Shown here: positions 54,198-61,671 of the stretch, in pieces
Layout of the letters: each line of letters starts with the position of its first letter
Position numbering within the stretch: position 1 is the first letter of the stretch
Assembly: GCF_000235425.2 (NCBI RefSeq)
Contig: NZ_KI912267.1
Span: 1,291,290-1,355,289 of the forward strand
Direction of reading: 5' to 3'
Origin: Pseudofrankia saprophytica
GTDB lineage: Bacteria; Actinomycetota; Actinomycetes; Frankiales; Frankiaceae
Length of the DNA: 64,000 nucleotides
Program-made: the position numbers and the translations under genes
Notes under the pieces: generated by a model
What the model was told of the DNA's origin: nothing
The model's input: the letters and a program-made list of their open reading frames with translations, nothing else
Databases searched by the model: none

Positions 54198-54600
54198 CGC
54201 GACCCCCGTTGTTGACGAACCTCACCAGGCGCCACAGATCTACCACATCACAAGCCGAGGTGGTACGCCGCTCGCAGTGCGGTGTGCCGCCTCGGTGCCG
54301 GAGCGGCTTGGCTGCAAGCAACCGGACGGCCCGGTCGGTGTCAGGGCTGCGATCTGCACCGACGAACCGTGTCGAAGATCGATGCACCAAGGCATCTAGG
54401 ATCTCATGAGCCGCTGGCCGATTGGACTTGAGGCCCATTAGGTGACAGCCAGTCTGACGGGCGAGCCCGCGGACGACGGGGGAAACCATGGACATCACCG
54501 AAAGATCGAAATCAAACTGCGGAGCAGAAGATTCGTGTCCGGGCCGGCGCGCGCTATCGGTATCGGATCCGAGGTGGCACAGCCGTCGGGTGCATGCGCG

Positions 54601-54722
54601 CTACTGAACCCAAGCGTGTAGCCGAGCCGGCGGACGTCTCTGGACGATGGCGGACGTCGTCGGAATCGCGGGGCTGATCTCGCCGACCGTATGGACAGCT
54701 GTGGACGTCGGTGGACGACTCG
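54601..54722 (+). repeat. diverged direct repeat A, copy 2
   Basis: It aligns with 50127-50250 with gaps and includes GGACGTCGGTGGACGA at 54703-54718. Confidence 0.55.
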
Positions 54723-54751
54723 CCCTCTCCTCTTAGCCGCGATTTTAGGAC

Positions 54752-54826
54752 GAGTAGCTGTGCCGTTTCCGTTCCTCGGCGCTGGCGCGCCTGCGGTACG
54801 GGTCGACTTGCCCACGGAGATCTTGT
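54752..54826 (+). repeat. diverged direct repeat B, copy 2
   Basis: It aligns with 46709-46785, sharing TTCCGTTCCTC and GCGCCTGCGGTACGGGTCG. Confidence 0.6.
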
Positions 54827-54899
54827 CGACTGGCCGTAGGTGGTACAGAGTCGGAGGTCGATGGCGATCATGCCCCGCGTTGGCCGCAGCTCCGGCCGA

Positions 54900-54920
54900 T
54901 GGCAGCCAGGTTGGCAGCCA
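54900..54920. repeat. arm-type repeat pair near attR of element A
   Basis: TGGCAGCCA occurs at 54900-54908 and 54912-54920, again with 12-base periodicity, 107 bases inside the core. It matches the pair near attL. Confidence 0.65.
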
Positions 54921-55026
54921 AGCCGGCAGGTGGCAGCGGACGAGTGTGGACGCCTACGGAACCCGGCGCCCGTCAGACCTGGACCAACGGACGTCGGTGG
55001 ACGGATACAGACGAGTACTCGGGAAT

Positions 55027-55069
55027 CTCATAATCCTCCGGTCGTGGGTTCGAGCCCCACCCGCCCCAC
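55027..55069 (+). repeat. attR of element A / left core of segment B
   Basis: It is an exact 43-bp copy of the tRNA 3' end without the 5' half, so it is an attachment site and not a tRNA gene. Confidence 0.92.
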
Positions 55070-55549
55070 CGCGATTCCCGTTCTGGCAGGTCAACGGGCC
55101 GAAGTGGATCAGACTGCGTCTTTGGCTGCTTCTGGCAGCCACCGCCCTGGCCTTGGCTTCAAGGGTCTATCTGATCCATGACCAGGCAATACGCGAGTCC
55201 TGAGTCCCGGACAGCGCTGGCACAGCGGGGTAGTCGTAAAGATCGCCAAGGACCGCTTCGAACGTCAAGTCGACCCTGACGGAGTGCTCCCACCGAGGAG
55301 GACCCTCGGCGTTTTGCCTCCGCCCGCCGCGAGCCACGCGCAAGTCCGCCCAAGCCGGCGCCGCTGGCGGGACGAAGCACGGCGCCGTGCTCGCCGCCAT
55401 GGAGGAAGGGCGTGAGGCGGTGGCCGCCGTGGTCATATCGTTGCTGCTGGGTGTATTTCGATGGTGACTCTAACGAGGGAGGGACGGCCAGGTGACTCGC
55501 CGACGATCTGACGCGGCAGGCGCCTGATCGGCCGCCCGCACATACGGTA
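55070..55549. other. left part of segment B
   Basis: It begins with sequence related to 33731-33793 and holds one clear TGGCAGCCA. No gene is visible, though the position corresponds to the place where an integrase would lie. Confidence 0.5.
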
Positions 55550-56194
55550 TTAGGCGACCGCGCCAGCGATCCGATCATTGTGGTAGGCGAGACTCTCGTC
55601 GGAAATATAGTGGCCGGCAGCTGGGCGAATGCTCGCACGGTCGAGGCGTATAGCGCCATAGTCGCACAGGGCATGGTGATTCGGACAGAGTACGATGATA
55701 TTCGAAGCGATATCCGGGCCATTGTGCTTCCCGCCGAGCGGGATAATGTGGTGCGCCTCGGAGTATGTCTGAGACGGCGATACCCAGAGCGCTTCACCGC
55801 ACAACTGGCACCGGTCCCTGTGCAGTAGTTTTACTTCACGGGCGAGTGGCGTATCGCGCAGGACCCGGTAGGTCAATTGTTTCGCGCGCACTGGCACGAG
55901 GTTCCCAACCAGAAGATCGATCCGAAGGTCGACGGCGGCGGGTGTCTCAGTGACAGCCGACCGTAGGCCCCACACACCGCGCCCAAGACCTTGCACTGAG
56001 AAGAACAGATCCTCATGGTGCTTGAAGCCGGCCGAGTCAGACGACCGATCCTCCACGACCCGTCGAACAACATCTTTCCAGGTCCGCGGCAGATTCGGCC
56101 GCAGCTTGGCCACCTCCGCGTAGATGTCGCTGTACGTGCCCGATCCGCCGAGCCTCTCCAAGGCAGTCACGATGTCTTCAGCCCACGTCGCCAC
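55550..56194 (-). CDS. HNH endonuclease with N-terminal winged-helix region
   Basis: GTG 56194 gives 214 residues. The first 60 (ITV-like start WAEDIVTALERLGGSGTYSD, LPRTWKDVVRRVVEDR) look like the winged-helix N-domain found in some restriction enzymes. The C-terminal HNH domain shows DRCQLCGEAL, YSEAHHIIPLGG and NIIVLCPNHHALCDYG, with the Cys pairs and the catalytic His. It may be a stand-alone McrA-like or type II restriction enzyme. No methyltransferase is next to it, which favours modification-dependent cleavage. Its lower GC points to transfer. Confidence 0.88.
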   Translation of the reverse strand: MATWAEDIVTALERLGGSGTYSDIYAEVAKLRPNLPRTWKDVVRRVVEDRSSDSAGFKHHEDLFFSVQGLGRGVWGLRSAVTETPAAVDLRIDLLVGNLVPVRAKQLTYRVLRDTPLAREVKLLHRDRCQLCGEALWVSPSQTYSEAHHIIPLGGKHNGPDIASNIIVLCPNHHALCDYGAIRLDRASIRPAAGHYISDESLAYHNDRIAGAVA

Positions 56195-56567
56195 ACGACC
56201 ACGCTAGCGATGCCCTCCCGTGCGCCTCGCGGCGGCATGGAGGCCAACGTGGCCGCCCGGCTGCCCCGCATTGCGGCCATCTCGACCGAAAGAGGCAAGG
56301 CCCGCTGCCAGCCAGTCAGCAGAGGAGGCGCTGGACGGCGGCAGACACCGGGAGACTGCCATCCCCGCCTCCGTCTGCCCAACTACGCCAGGACCGCCTA
56401 TGGAGCGCGACGACAGTCGCACCAATAATCGCGATCTACGCCTAGATCCGCGATCTCCATCACATGTCTCGCACTTCGCCTACCTCCGTACAGCGGAGTA
56501 TTCGACGCTCCACGGTCGCGCGCGACCTGCATCGATCCAGCTCAGCACACCGCATAGCCGGATAGTC
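56195..56567. other. right part of segment B
   Basis: No gene or clear element is seen in these 370 bases before the third core. Confidence 0.45.
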
Positions 56568-56610
56568 CTCATAATCCTCCGGTCGTGGGTTCGAGCCCCA
56601 CCCGCCCCAC
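56568..56610 (+). repeat. third attachment core (left end of element C)
   Basis: It is the third exact 43-bp copy of the tRNA 3' end. The flanking bases differ from the other two. Confidence 0.92.
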
Positions 56611-56874
56611 AGGCCCCCGACCTGCATGTTCTCATCAGGGCACGGGGCTTCGCATAGAACGAAAAGGCCTTCGGAGGCCGTTCCGGGTACGAACCGGGTA
56701 CGTTGCGACTGCAACTACCTTGAGCCCCTCCGCTGCCAGCTACGTTGCGTAGCCGCCATGCTGGTGCGGAGCCCGCCGCCGACATCGCTGTCCGGGCACG
56801 ACCTATCCCGTATCCACATGGAACGAGGACGCGCGGGGTTTTCTACGTAGGAGTTTTCCGGCGCGCCACGCCGG
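56611..56874. other. left arm of element C
   Basis: It contains two direct copies of CCGGGTACG at 56683-56691 and 56694-56702, 11 bases apart, as candidate arm sites of the second integrase. No gene is visible. Confidence 0.5.
56683..56702. repeat. CCGGGTACG direct repeat pair
   Basis: The two nonamers with 11-base periodicity lie 73 bases behind the third core. They differ from the arm repeats of element A, as expected for a different integrase. Confidence 0.45.
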
Positions 56875-58418
56875 TCACAGGCCGAGGTCGGGTCCGTCGA
56901 GTTCTGGCCCATCGTGGTCGGGGGGCGGGTCGTGGTCGAGTTCGTCCCAGCCGGCGGGACGGCGGGTGCGTGGAACGATTCTGGCGGCGGCTTCCGCGGC
57001 TTCCCGCCTGGTTTCCTCGAACAGGGTGGTGTAGACGTCGCCGGTGATCTGGATCGAGGAGTGGCCGAGCAGGTCGGAGACGGCCTTCATGTCGCGGGTG
57101 GCGCGATAGACGATGCTGGCCGCGTGATGACGCAGGTCGTGTAGCCGTGTCGGTGGCAGGGGGCGGTTGTCGAGCGCGACCTGGATCGCGGCGGCGGGCA
57201 TGCGGTGGCGGCCTGCCAGGTAGTCGACACTCCAGCCTCGGTCGAGATGTTCGCGGCGGATCGTGGTGTAGCGGGCGACGAGACGGTCGAAACGCTGGCT
57301 GACCCCGTCCGGGCTCAACGCGCGGCCGTCGGGATGGGTGAACACCCGGCCGCTGTCGATCCATCTGTCGCCGGCAGTGGCGCGTTCCGCCGCCTGGCGG
57401 TGCCTCCAGATCCGCAGCACCCTGACCGTCACGTGGTCGAGGGTGACCAGCCGATCGCTGGCCTCGCTCTTGGTTTCGTCGTACTCGTCGTCCTCCTCAA
57501 GGCCCTCCCCGCCGGTGTCCGGGTCGTTCTCCAGGATGTAGGCACTGCCGGCCGCCAGGTCGACCTCCGCCCAGCCCAGCGCGACAGCCTCACCACGGCG
57601 CAGGCCACGCTGGGAGATGAGGTGCCACAGCGCGTAGAGCCGGTCGTCGGCGACGAAGTCCAGGAACGCCCCTGTCTGCGCCGGCGTCCACACCATCACC
57701 TTCGACGGGCGCCGGCCGCTGTGTTCCCACGCCGCGACCCGCGGCGCGGTCCACAACAACGCACGCTGGCGACGGGGCCTGGGCCGCTCGGCGTACTGCG
57801 CCGGGTTCGCCCGCAACGGCACATTCGGGCGGCGCACACCCGCGTTCAGCGCGCTCATCGCGGTCGCGTGCACCAGCTTGATCGCCGCCGCGCTGAGCGG
57901 ACGGCGATACTGCGGCCTGTCCCTACGGACCTCCAGCAATCGCGCGAGCAGGAACGACGGCCGCTGACCCTTCAGATCACGACCGATCAGACGCATCGCC
58001 TTGTACAGCTCATCGAAATGGTCGTCCCGCAGCTCCGTCAGCCGCAGGTATCCCAGGCCGGGCTTCAGGTAGAGCCTGATGTGGTTCTCATAGCCGCGGC
58101 GGGTGGTCGGCTTCAGGCTCGTCTTGCTCGCGATCCACCAGTCGAGGTATTCACCGAAGGTCTGATCCTTGCCATCGACGCTCGGCCTACCCAGATTGAG
58201 CCCGCTCAGCGAATCCGCCAACGCTTGCCCAGCCTCGGTCTCTGTCCGGAAAGGACCGCCACCGGCCGTGCGCCGCCGGCCGTCAGGCCTGGCGGGATGT
58301 CGTGCCGGTACCACCAGCCCCCATGATCGGAACGGGTGGATTTCGGGCCGCTCTTCCCGAGCTCCTTACCGGTGACCGGGTCGGTGCAGTGACACCGCTT
58401 GAAAACCGTACCCTTCAC
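56875..58418 (-). pseudogene. int: tyrosine recombinase (integrase) of element C, frameshifted
   Basis: The catalytic part is intact: Arg in QRGLRRGEAVALGW, HDLRHHAAS (HxxR), LGHSSIQITGDVYTTLF with His and Tyr. The N-terminal arm-binding part starts at GTG 58418 (KGTVFKRCHCTDPVTGK, GGWWYRHDIPPG) in a different frame. The frames meet around 58286-58290: restoring one C there gives PPGPDGRRRTAGG, the usual family sequence. So one base is missing, by mutation or sequencing error. The frame downstream would need an internal start. It is unrelated in detail to the element A integrase. Confidence 0.85.
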
Positions 58419-58807
58419 CGGACAACACCCCGCGTCACCCAGGTCCGGACGGGCCACTGACTCGAGCCTCGACGACCCGGGCGTGACCGGTCGAAGAAAG
58501 ACCGGTCGGTCGTGATGAAAGAAGAGGTCATAACCGGCACGCTCAACACCGGAGACATCGCGACAGCCATCGTCACAGCCCTCGCCATTGCCATCCTCGC
58601 AAGCCACGTCTTCGCCAGCCATCGCTCTCACGGCGACGGCGCACACGTCACCGCCCCATCGCCGGAGGCCGAGACCAGGTTCCGCGAGGTCGCGCACCTG
58701 GAGGCCCCGCCCGAGCACCGCGCCGAGGCCAGGAACAACAGCTCTCGAGCACGCGGTTGCCCGCCGTGCTTCGACCGGACGGCGCAACGTGCAGGACGAT
58801 CAGATGC
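58419..58807. other. divergent gap between integrase and hypothetical gene
   Basis: A plus-strand frame at 58512 has a membrane-helix-like start (TAIVTALAIAILASHVF) but no family support. Otherwise nothing is seen. Confidence 0.4.
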
Positions 58808-59509
58808 ATGGCTGTACCGAGATCCGGTGTCAACGCGATCGACGTCGGCGGGGCCCCGATGCTTCTCACCGTGACCGGTGGTGGCGACGCGATCCATCTC
58901 GCTCGCACCGCCGACTCGTCGTCACCCGGCCAAAGCGCGGTCCCCGACTTCTACTTCGACACGTCACGACGGTGGGACTCGACCGCGGTCGCCAACTACA
59001 CCGCGGCCGAGCTCCTGGCGCCCCGCTGGGCCGAGACAACGCTGTGCGGCAGGGTCTGGGCTGTCATGGCCGGCGGGGAGGGCGGGCCGCTGCGTGAGGA
59101 TGGCGAGGTCGCGTTCGCACCTACCTGCCGCCGCTGCCTCACGCTGATCGACCGCTACTACCCGAAGCCCCCCGCAGACCCCAGGTTCTCACTGGTCGCA
59201 CAGCTCGCGGCCGATGTCGTCTGCGAACAGGGATTCGCGGAGGTACGCGGCGTTCCAGGCGACCAGCAGACGGAACTGCGGAAGGAGATCCGGAAACTGG
59301 TACGCGACAGAACCGGTCACACCACCAAGACGTTCTGCCGGGACAGCACCGTCTACATAGAATGCCGCGAAGTGTACAGCCAACACGCCGCAGAACACGC
59401 CCGCGCCGGGGCCGAAGCCATCAGCGAGTATCTTGCCGCTGACGGCGAACCCCGCCCACGAAGGCCCGCCGACTGGGTTGTCTCCTGGGAAACCTGGAAC
59501 GTCGACTGA
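58808..59509 (+). CDS. hypothetical protein with Cys pair motif
   Basis: ATG 58808 with AGGAC upstream gives 233 residues; ATG 58859 is an alternative. The centre has TTLCGRVWAVMAGGEGG, FAPTCRRCLTLIDRYYP with a CxxC that could bind zinc. The C-terminal half is helical and charged. No known family is recognised. It lies tail to tail with the TerD-HNH gene (25-base gap). Confidence 0.72.
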   Translation: MAVPRSGVNAIDVGGAPMLLTVTGGGDAIHLARTADSSSPGQSAVPDFYFDTSRRWDSTAVANYTAAELLAPRWAETTLCGRVWAVMAGGEGGPLREDGEVAFAPTCRRCLTLIDRYYPKPPADPRFSLVAQLAADVVCEQGFAEVRGVPGDQQTELRKEIRKLVRDRTGHTTKTFCRDSTVYIECREVYSQHAAEHARAGAEAISEYLAADGEPRPRRPADWVVSWETWNVD

Positions 59510-59533
59510 ACCGACCAAGGTCGGCGGGCAGGG

Positions 59534-61171
59534 TCAGATGCGAGCGCCCTTTTCCAGGTTGCAGCGGCGGCAGAGGAGCTGGAGGTTGTTGACACTGGTC
59601 GCGCCGCCGAGGCTGTGAGGGATGACGTGGTCGAATTCCAGGTACTCGGTCGCGTGGCACTGCGCGCAGGCGCCGCCGTCTCGTTGCCAGACGGCGGCCT
59701 TGACGTCGGGTGGGATCGAGCGGGTGTCTCTTTGGCCTGGGGCGAGGACGAGGCGTTTGGCGACCCGGAGCGTGCCCGCGAGTACGGCGGCGGCGTACTC
59801 CGGGTCGGACAGCAGATAGATACCGCCGCTGCGGGTGGACGTCGAGATATCGACCCCGCCGCGGCTCGGTGTGACCGCGAGGATCTTCGCCCAGGCCGTT
59901 TCGGAGCCGCCGGTGCCTGGCGAGATGCAACGCAGCTTCTTGTTCGAGGCGACGAGTCGGCCGGGGGTCTGGCGTGGACCGGAGGCGAGATGGCGGACGT
60001 GGGTCGCGGGCATGTCCAGGTGCAGGATCTCGTCCATCTCCAGGTGTAGGGACGGGTTCTGGATCCGGGGCAGGTCGCCTTCCAGGCAGGCCGAGAGCGC
60101 CCGGCCCCGTTCGAGCCGGGCGCGCATCCGGTCCACGGCCTTGTCGTGGATGTTCAGGACGGTGACGGCGGCGTGGAAGGCGGCCAGCTCGTGCTGTTCG
60201 ATGACGCCGTCGGCGAAGGCGAACGCGACAACACGTTCCAGGTGAGCCAGGCCCGCCTTCCGGACGACGTCCTGGGCGCGGCTTTCGGGCACTCGTTGGA
60301 ATCGCAGCTCTGTCCACAGCCGGTCCAGCGCCGGCCGGGACGCGCCCTCCCGCGCGAGCACGTCGGCGAGCTGGTACTGCCATTGCGCCAGTACTCCGCG
60401 GATACGGGCCTCGCAGTCCGCGCACCGCGCCGTGCCCAACCCAAGCCGCTTGCGCTTGGTCGCGCCGCAGCCGCCGCAGGTGGATTCGGTCTCCCGCCAT
60501 GTCGGCGCGTGGTGCTCGGTCCAGCTGGTGCCGTCCCACCAACGCAGCGCCGCCGGGTCCGCCGGGTCGGGATACCAGTCAGCTCGCGACCCCGCGGCCG
60601 GGGCTGGGACGGCCGGCCGGCTGCGCCCGACCGGGCTTGGGGCGGCCGTGTCCTGTGGCGCGGGGTCGGGTTCGTCGTCGACCTGGATGCCGTAGCTGGT
60701 GGCGAGGCCCGCGAGGCCGCTGTCCCAGCCCTGCCCGCCCGCCCGGAACTTCCACCCGCCGCCGCGTCGGTAGAGCTCACCGAACACCATCGTGGTCACC
60801 GGCTGCGCCCGGTTCGGCGCGAAATGAGCCAGTAAGCCGCCTGGCTCAGCCAGGATGTTGACCCGCAGCTCGGAGATCTCAAGGAAGGCACCGGTGTCGA
60901 CCGACCCGGCGAGCACGATCGTCTCAATGTCGGGTTCGACGTCAGGCAGAGAGGCCGTGAACGAACCGGCGCTGACCCGGACAGCGCCGGACGGGTGAAC
61001 GGGCTGGTTGAAGAAGACCAAGTCCGCGTCAGAGCGCACCTTGCCGGTACCGGCCACCAGGACCGCGCACACGTCGATCTCCGGCCCGTCGCGCCGTTCC
61101 AGTTCCAGCCGCACCGGCCGAGTCGGCACCTCCATGTTCGCGCCGGCGCTCAGGCTCAGGGCAACGGCCAT
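59534..61171 (-). CDS. TerD - DUF2510 - zinc ribbon - HNH nuclease fusion
   Basis: From ATG 61171 the product has 545 residues. Residues 1-190 are a TerD domain (MAVALSLSAGANMEVPTRPV, LVFFNQP, a calcium-binding stress fold). About 205-235 is DUF2510 (ADWYPDPADPAALRWWDGTSWTEH). A Cys ribbon follows (CGGCGATKRKRLG, CADC), then a helical region, then a GRAM/PH-like part (GRLVASNKKLRCIS). The C-terminus is an HNH nuclease with CAQCHATEYLEFDHVIPHSLGG, NNLQLLCRRCNLEKG. Combination of a TerD module and nuclease in one chain is unusual and suggests a defence or stress effector. Confidence 0.85.
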   Translation of the reverse strand: MAVALSLSAGANMEVPTRPVRLELERRDGPEIDVCAVLVAGTGKVRSDADLVFFNQPVHPSGAVRVSAGSFTASLPDVEPDIETIVLAGSVDTGAFLEISELRVNILAEPGGLLAHFAPNRAQPVTTMVFGELYRRGGGWKFRAGGQGWDSGLAGLATSYGIQVDDEPDPAPQDTAAPSPVGRSRPAVPAPAAGSRADWYPDPADPAALRWWDGTSWTEHHAPTWRETESTCGGCGATKRKRLGLGTARCADCEARIRGVLAQWQYQLADVLAREGASRPALDRLWTELRFQRVPESRAQDVVRKAGLAHLERVVAFAFADGVIEQHELAAFHAAVTVLNIHDKAVDRMRARLERGRALSACLEGDLPRIQNPSLHLEMDEILHLDMPATHVRHLASGPRQTPGRLVASNKKLRCISPGTGGSETAWAKILAVTPSRGGVDISTSTRSGGIYLLSDPEYAAAVLAGTLRVAKRLVLAPGQRDTRSIPPDVKAAVWQRDGGACAQCHATEYLEFDHVIPHSLGGATSVNNLQLLCRRCNLEKGARI

Positions 61172-61671
61172 CGGAACTCCCCCAGTTCTCGGTTGCTCGG
61201 CGTCCGCCACCCGCGATACGCCGTCGGCAGTATGCAACCCCCGGGCGGGAATCCGAAACCTGCCCGTCATTCTGCCGAACCGCGGATGTCCTCCCGGCCA
61301 GCCCCCGGTCGGCAGGCAGCAAGAAGCGGGATGGGATTCGAGGTTGACCTTCCCAGCGAGCCAGTCGTCGAGGTACTGCGCGACTGTCAGGCTGGCGGTA
61401 TCCCAACCCGGAGCCCAGCGTTCAGCGCCGCGAGGGAATCCATCAGAGGTCATCCCCGACGACGTCGTGGTGGCATCGCCGAGGCCATCGTGACCGGCAT
61501 CCGGCCAGCCATCGAGGGCACACGGTCCTCCGACCGCGCATCGCGATGATCACAGGCGACCCGTGGCCGGACGTCGCCGGTCGCGGTGCCGCACGAGAGT
61601 CACGAGATCCTCAGGCCGGTCGCCGGGTTGACCGGGGTTATACAGCGATCATCCAGCTCTAGATCATTGCG
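61172..61671. other. gap with decayed integrase fragment
   Basis: This 500-base stretch contains the integrase remnant at 61334-61440 and no intact gene. Confidence 0.5.
61334..61440 (-). pseudogene. fragment of a tyrosine integrase (core-binding domain)
   Basis: In two minus-strand frames one reads DSLAALNAGLRVGIPPA and then SLTVAQYLDDWLAGKVNLES, which together resemble the junction of arm-binding and SAM-like domains in actinobacterial integrases. A frameshift separates them, and nothing of the catalytic domain follows. It is a remnant of a further element. Confidence 0.6.

Larger units (their letters stand above)
54198..55026. other. right inner end of element A with repeats A and B
   Basis: It holds no supportable gene. 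It contains repeat A copy 2 (54601-54722), repeat B copy 2 (54752-54826), the arm-type pair (54900-54920) and GGACGTCGGTGGACG again at 54989-55003. Confidence 0.55.
33671..55069 (+). mobile_element. integrative and conjugative element A (pSAM2-type AICE)
   Basis: The element is 21.4 kb and bounded by exact 43-bp repeats of the tRNA 3' end. It has the AICE backbone in the order integrase, excisionase, RepSA-like initiator, FtsK/TraB translocase and Pra-like activator. The integrase adjoins attL. Pairs of TGGCAGCCA repeats lie inside both ends. The cargo near attR is two NLR-like modules. Many cargo genes have lower GC than the chromosome. An IS5-family insertion splits the excisionase gene. 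Confidence 0.92.
55027..56610 (+). mobile_element. segment B: integrase-less element between two attachment cores
   Basis: The 1.5 kb between core copies 2 and 3 encodes an HNH protein and no integrase. Its first 70 bases, including TGGCAGCCA at 55133-55141, resemble the left end of element A. It looks like the decayed remnant of a related element that could be moved in cis by an integrase acting on the flanking cores. Confidence 0.7.

Noticed and set aside
55027-55069. tRNA gene at the second core, likewise at 56568-56610
   Set aside because: Only the 3' part from the anticodon loop is present; the acceptor 5' strand and D arm are missing.
54691-55203. Plus-strand 170-residue frame across the second core
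   Set aside because: It runs through the attachment site and repeats, has no family support and no ribosome site.
59421-60542. Minus-strand 373-residue frame overlapping the TerD-HNH gene
   Set aside because: It is Arg/Pro-rich shadow sequence in another frame of a gene with clear domains.
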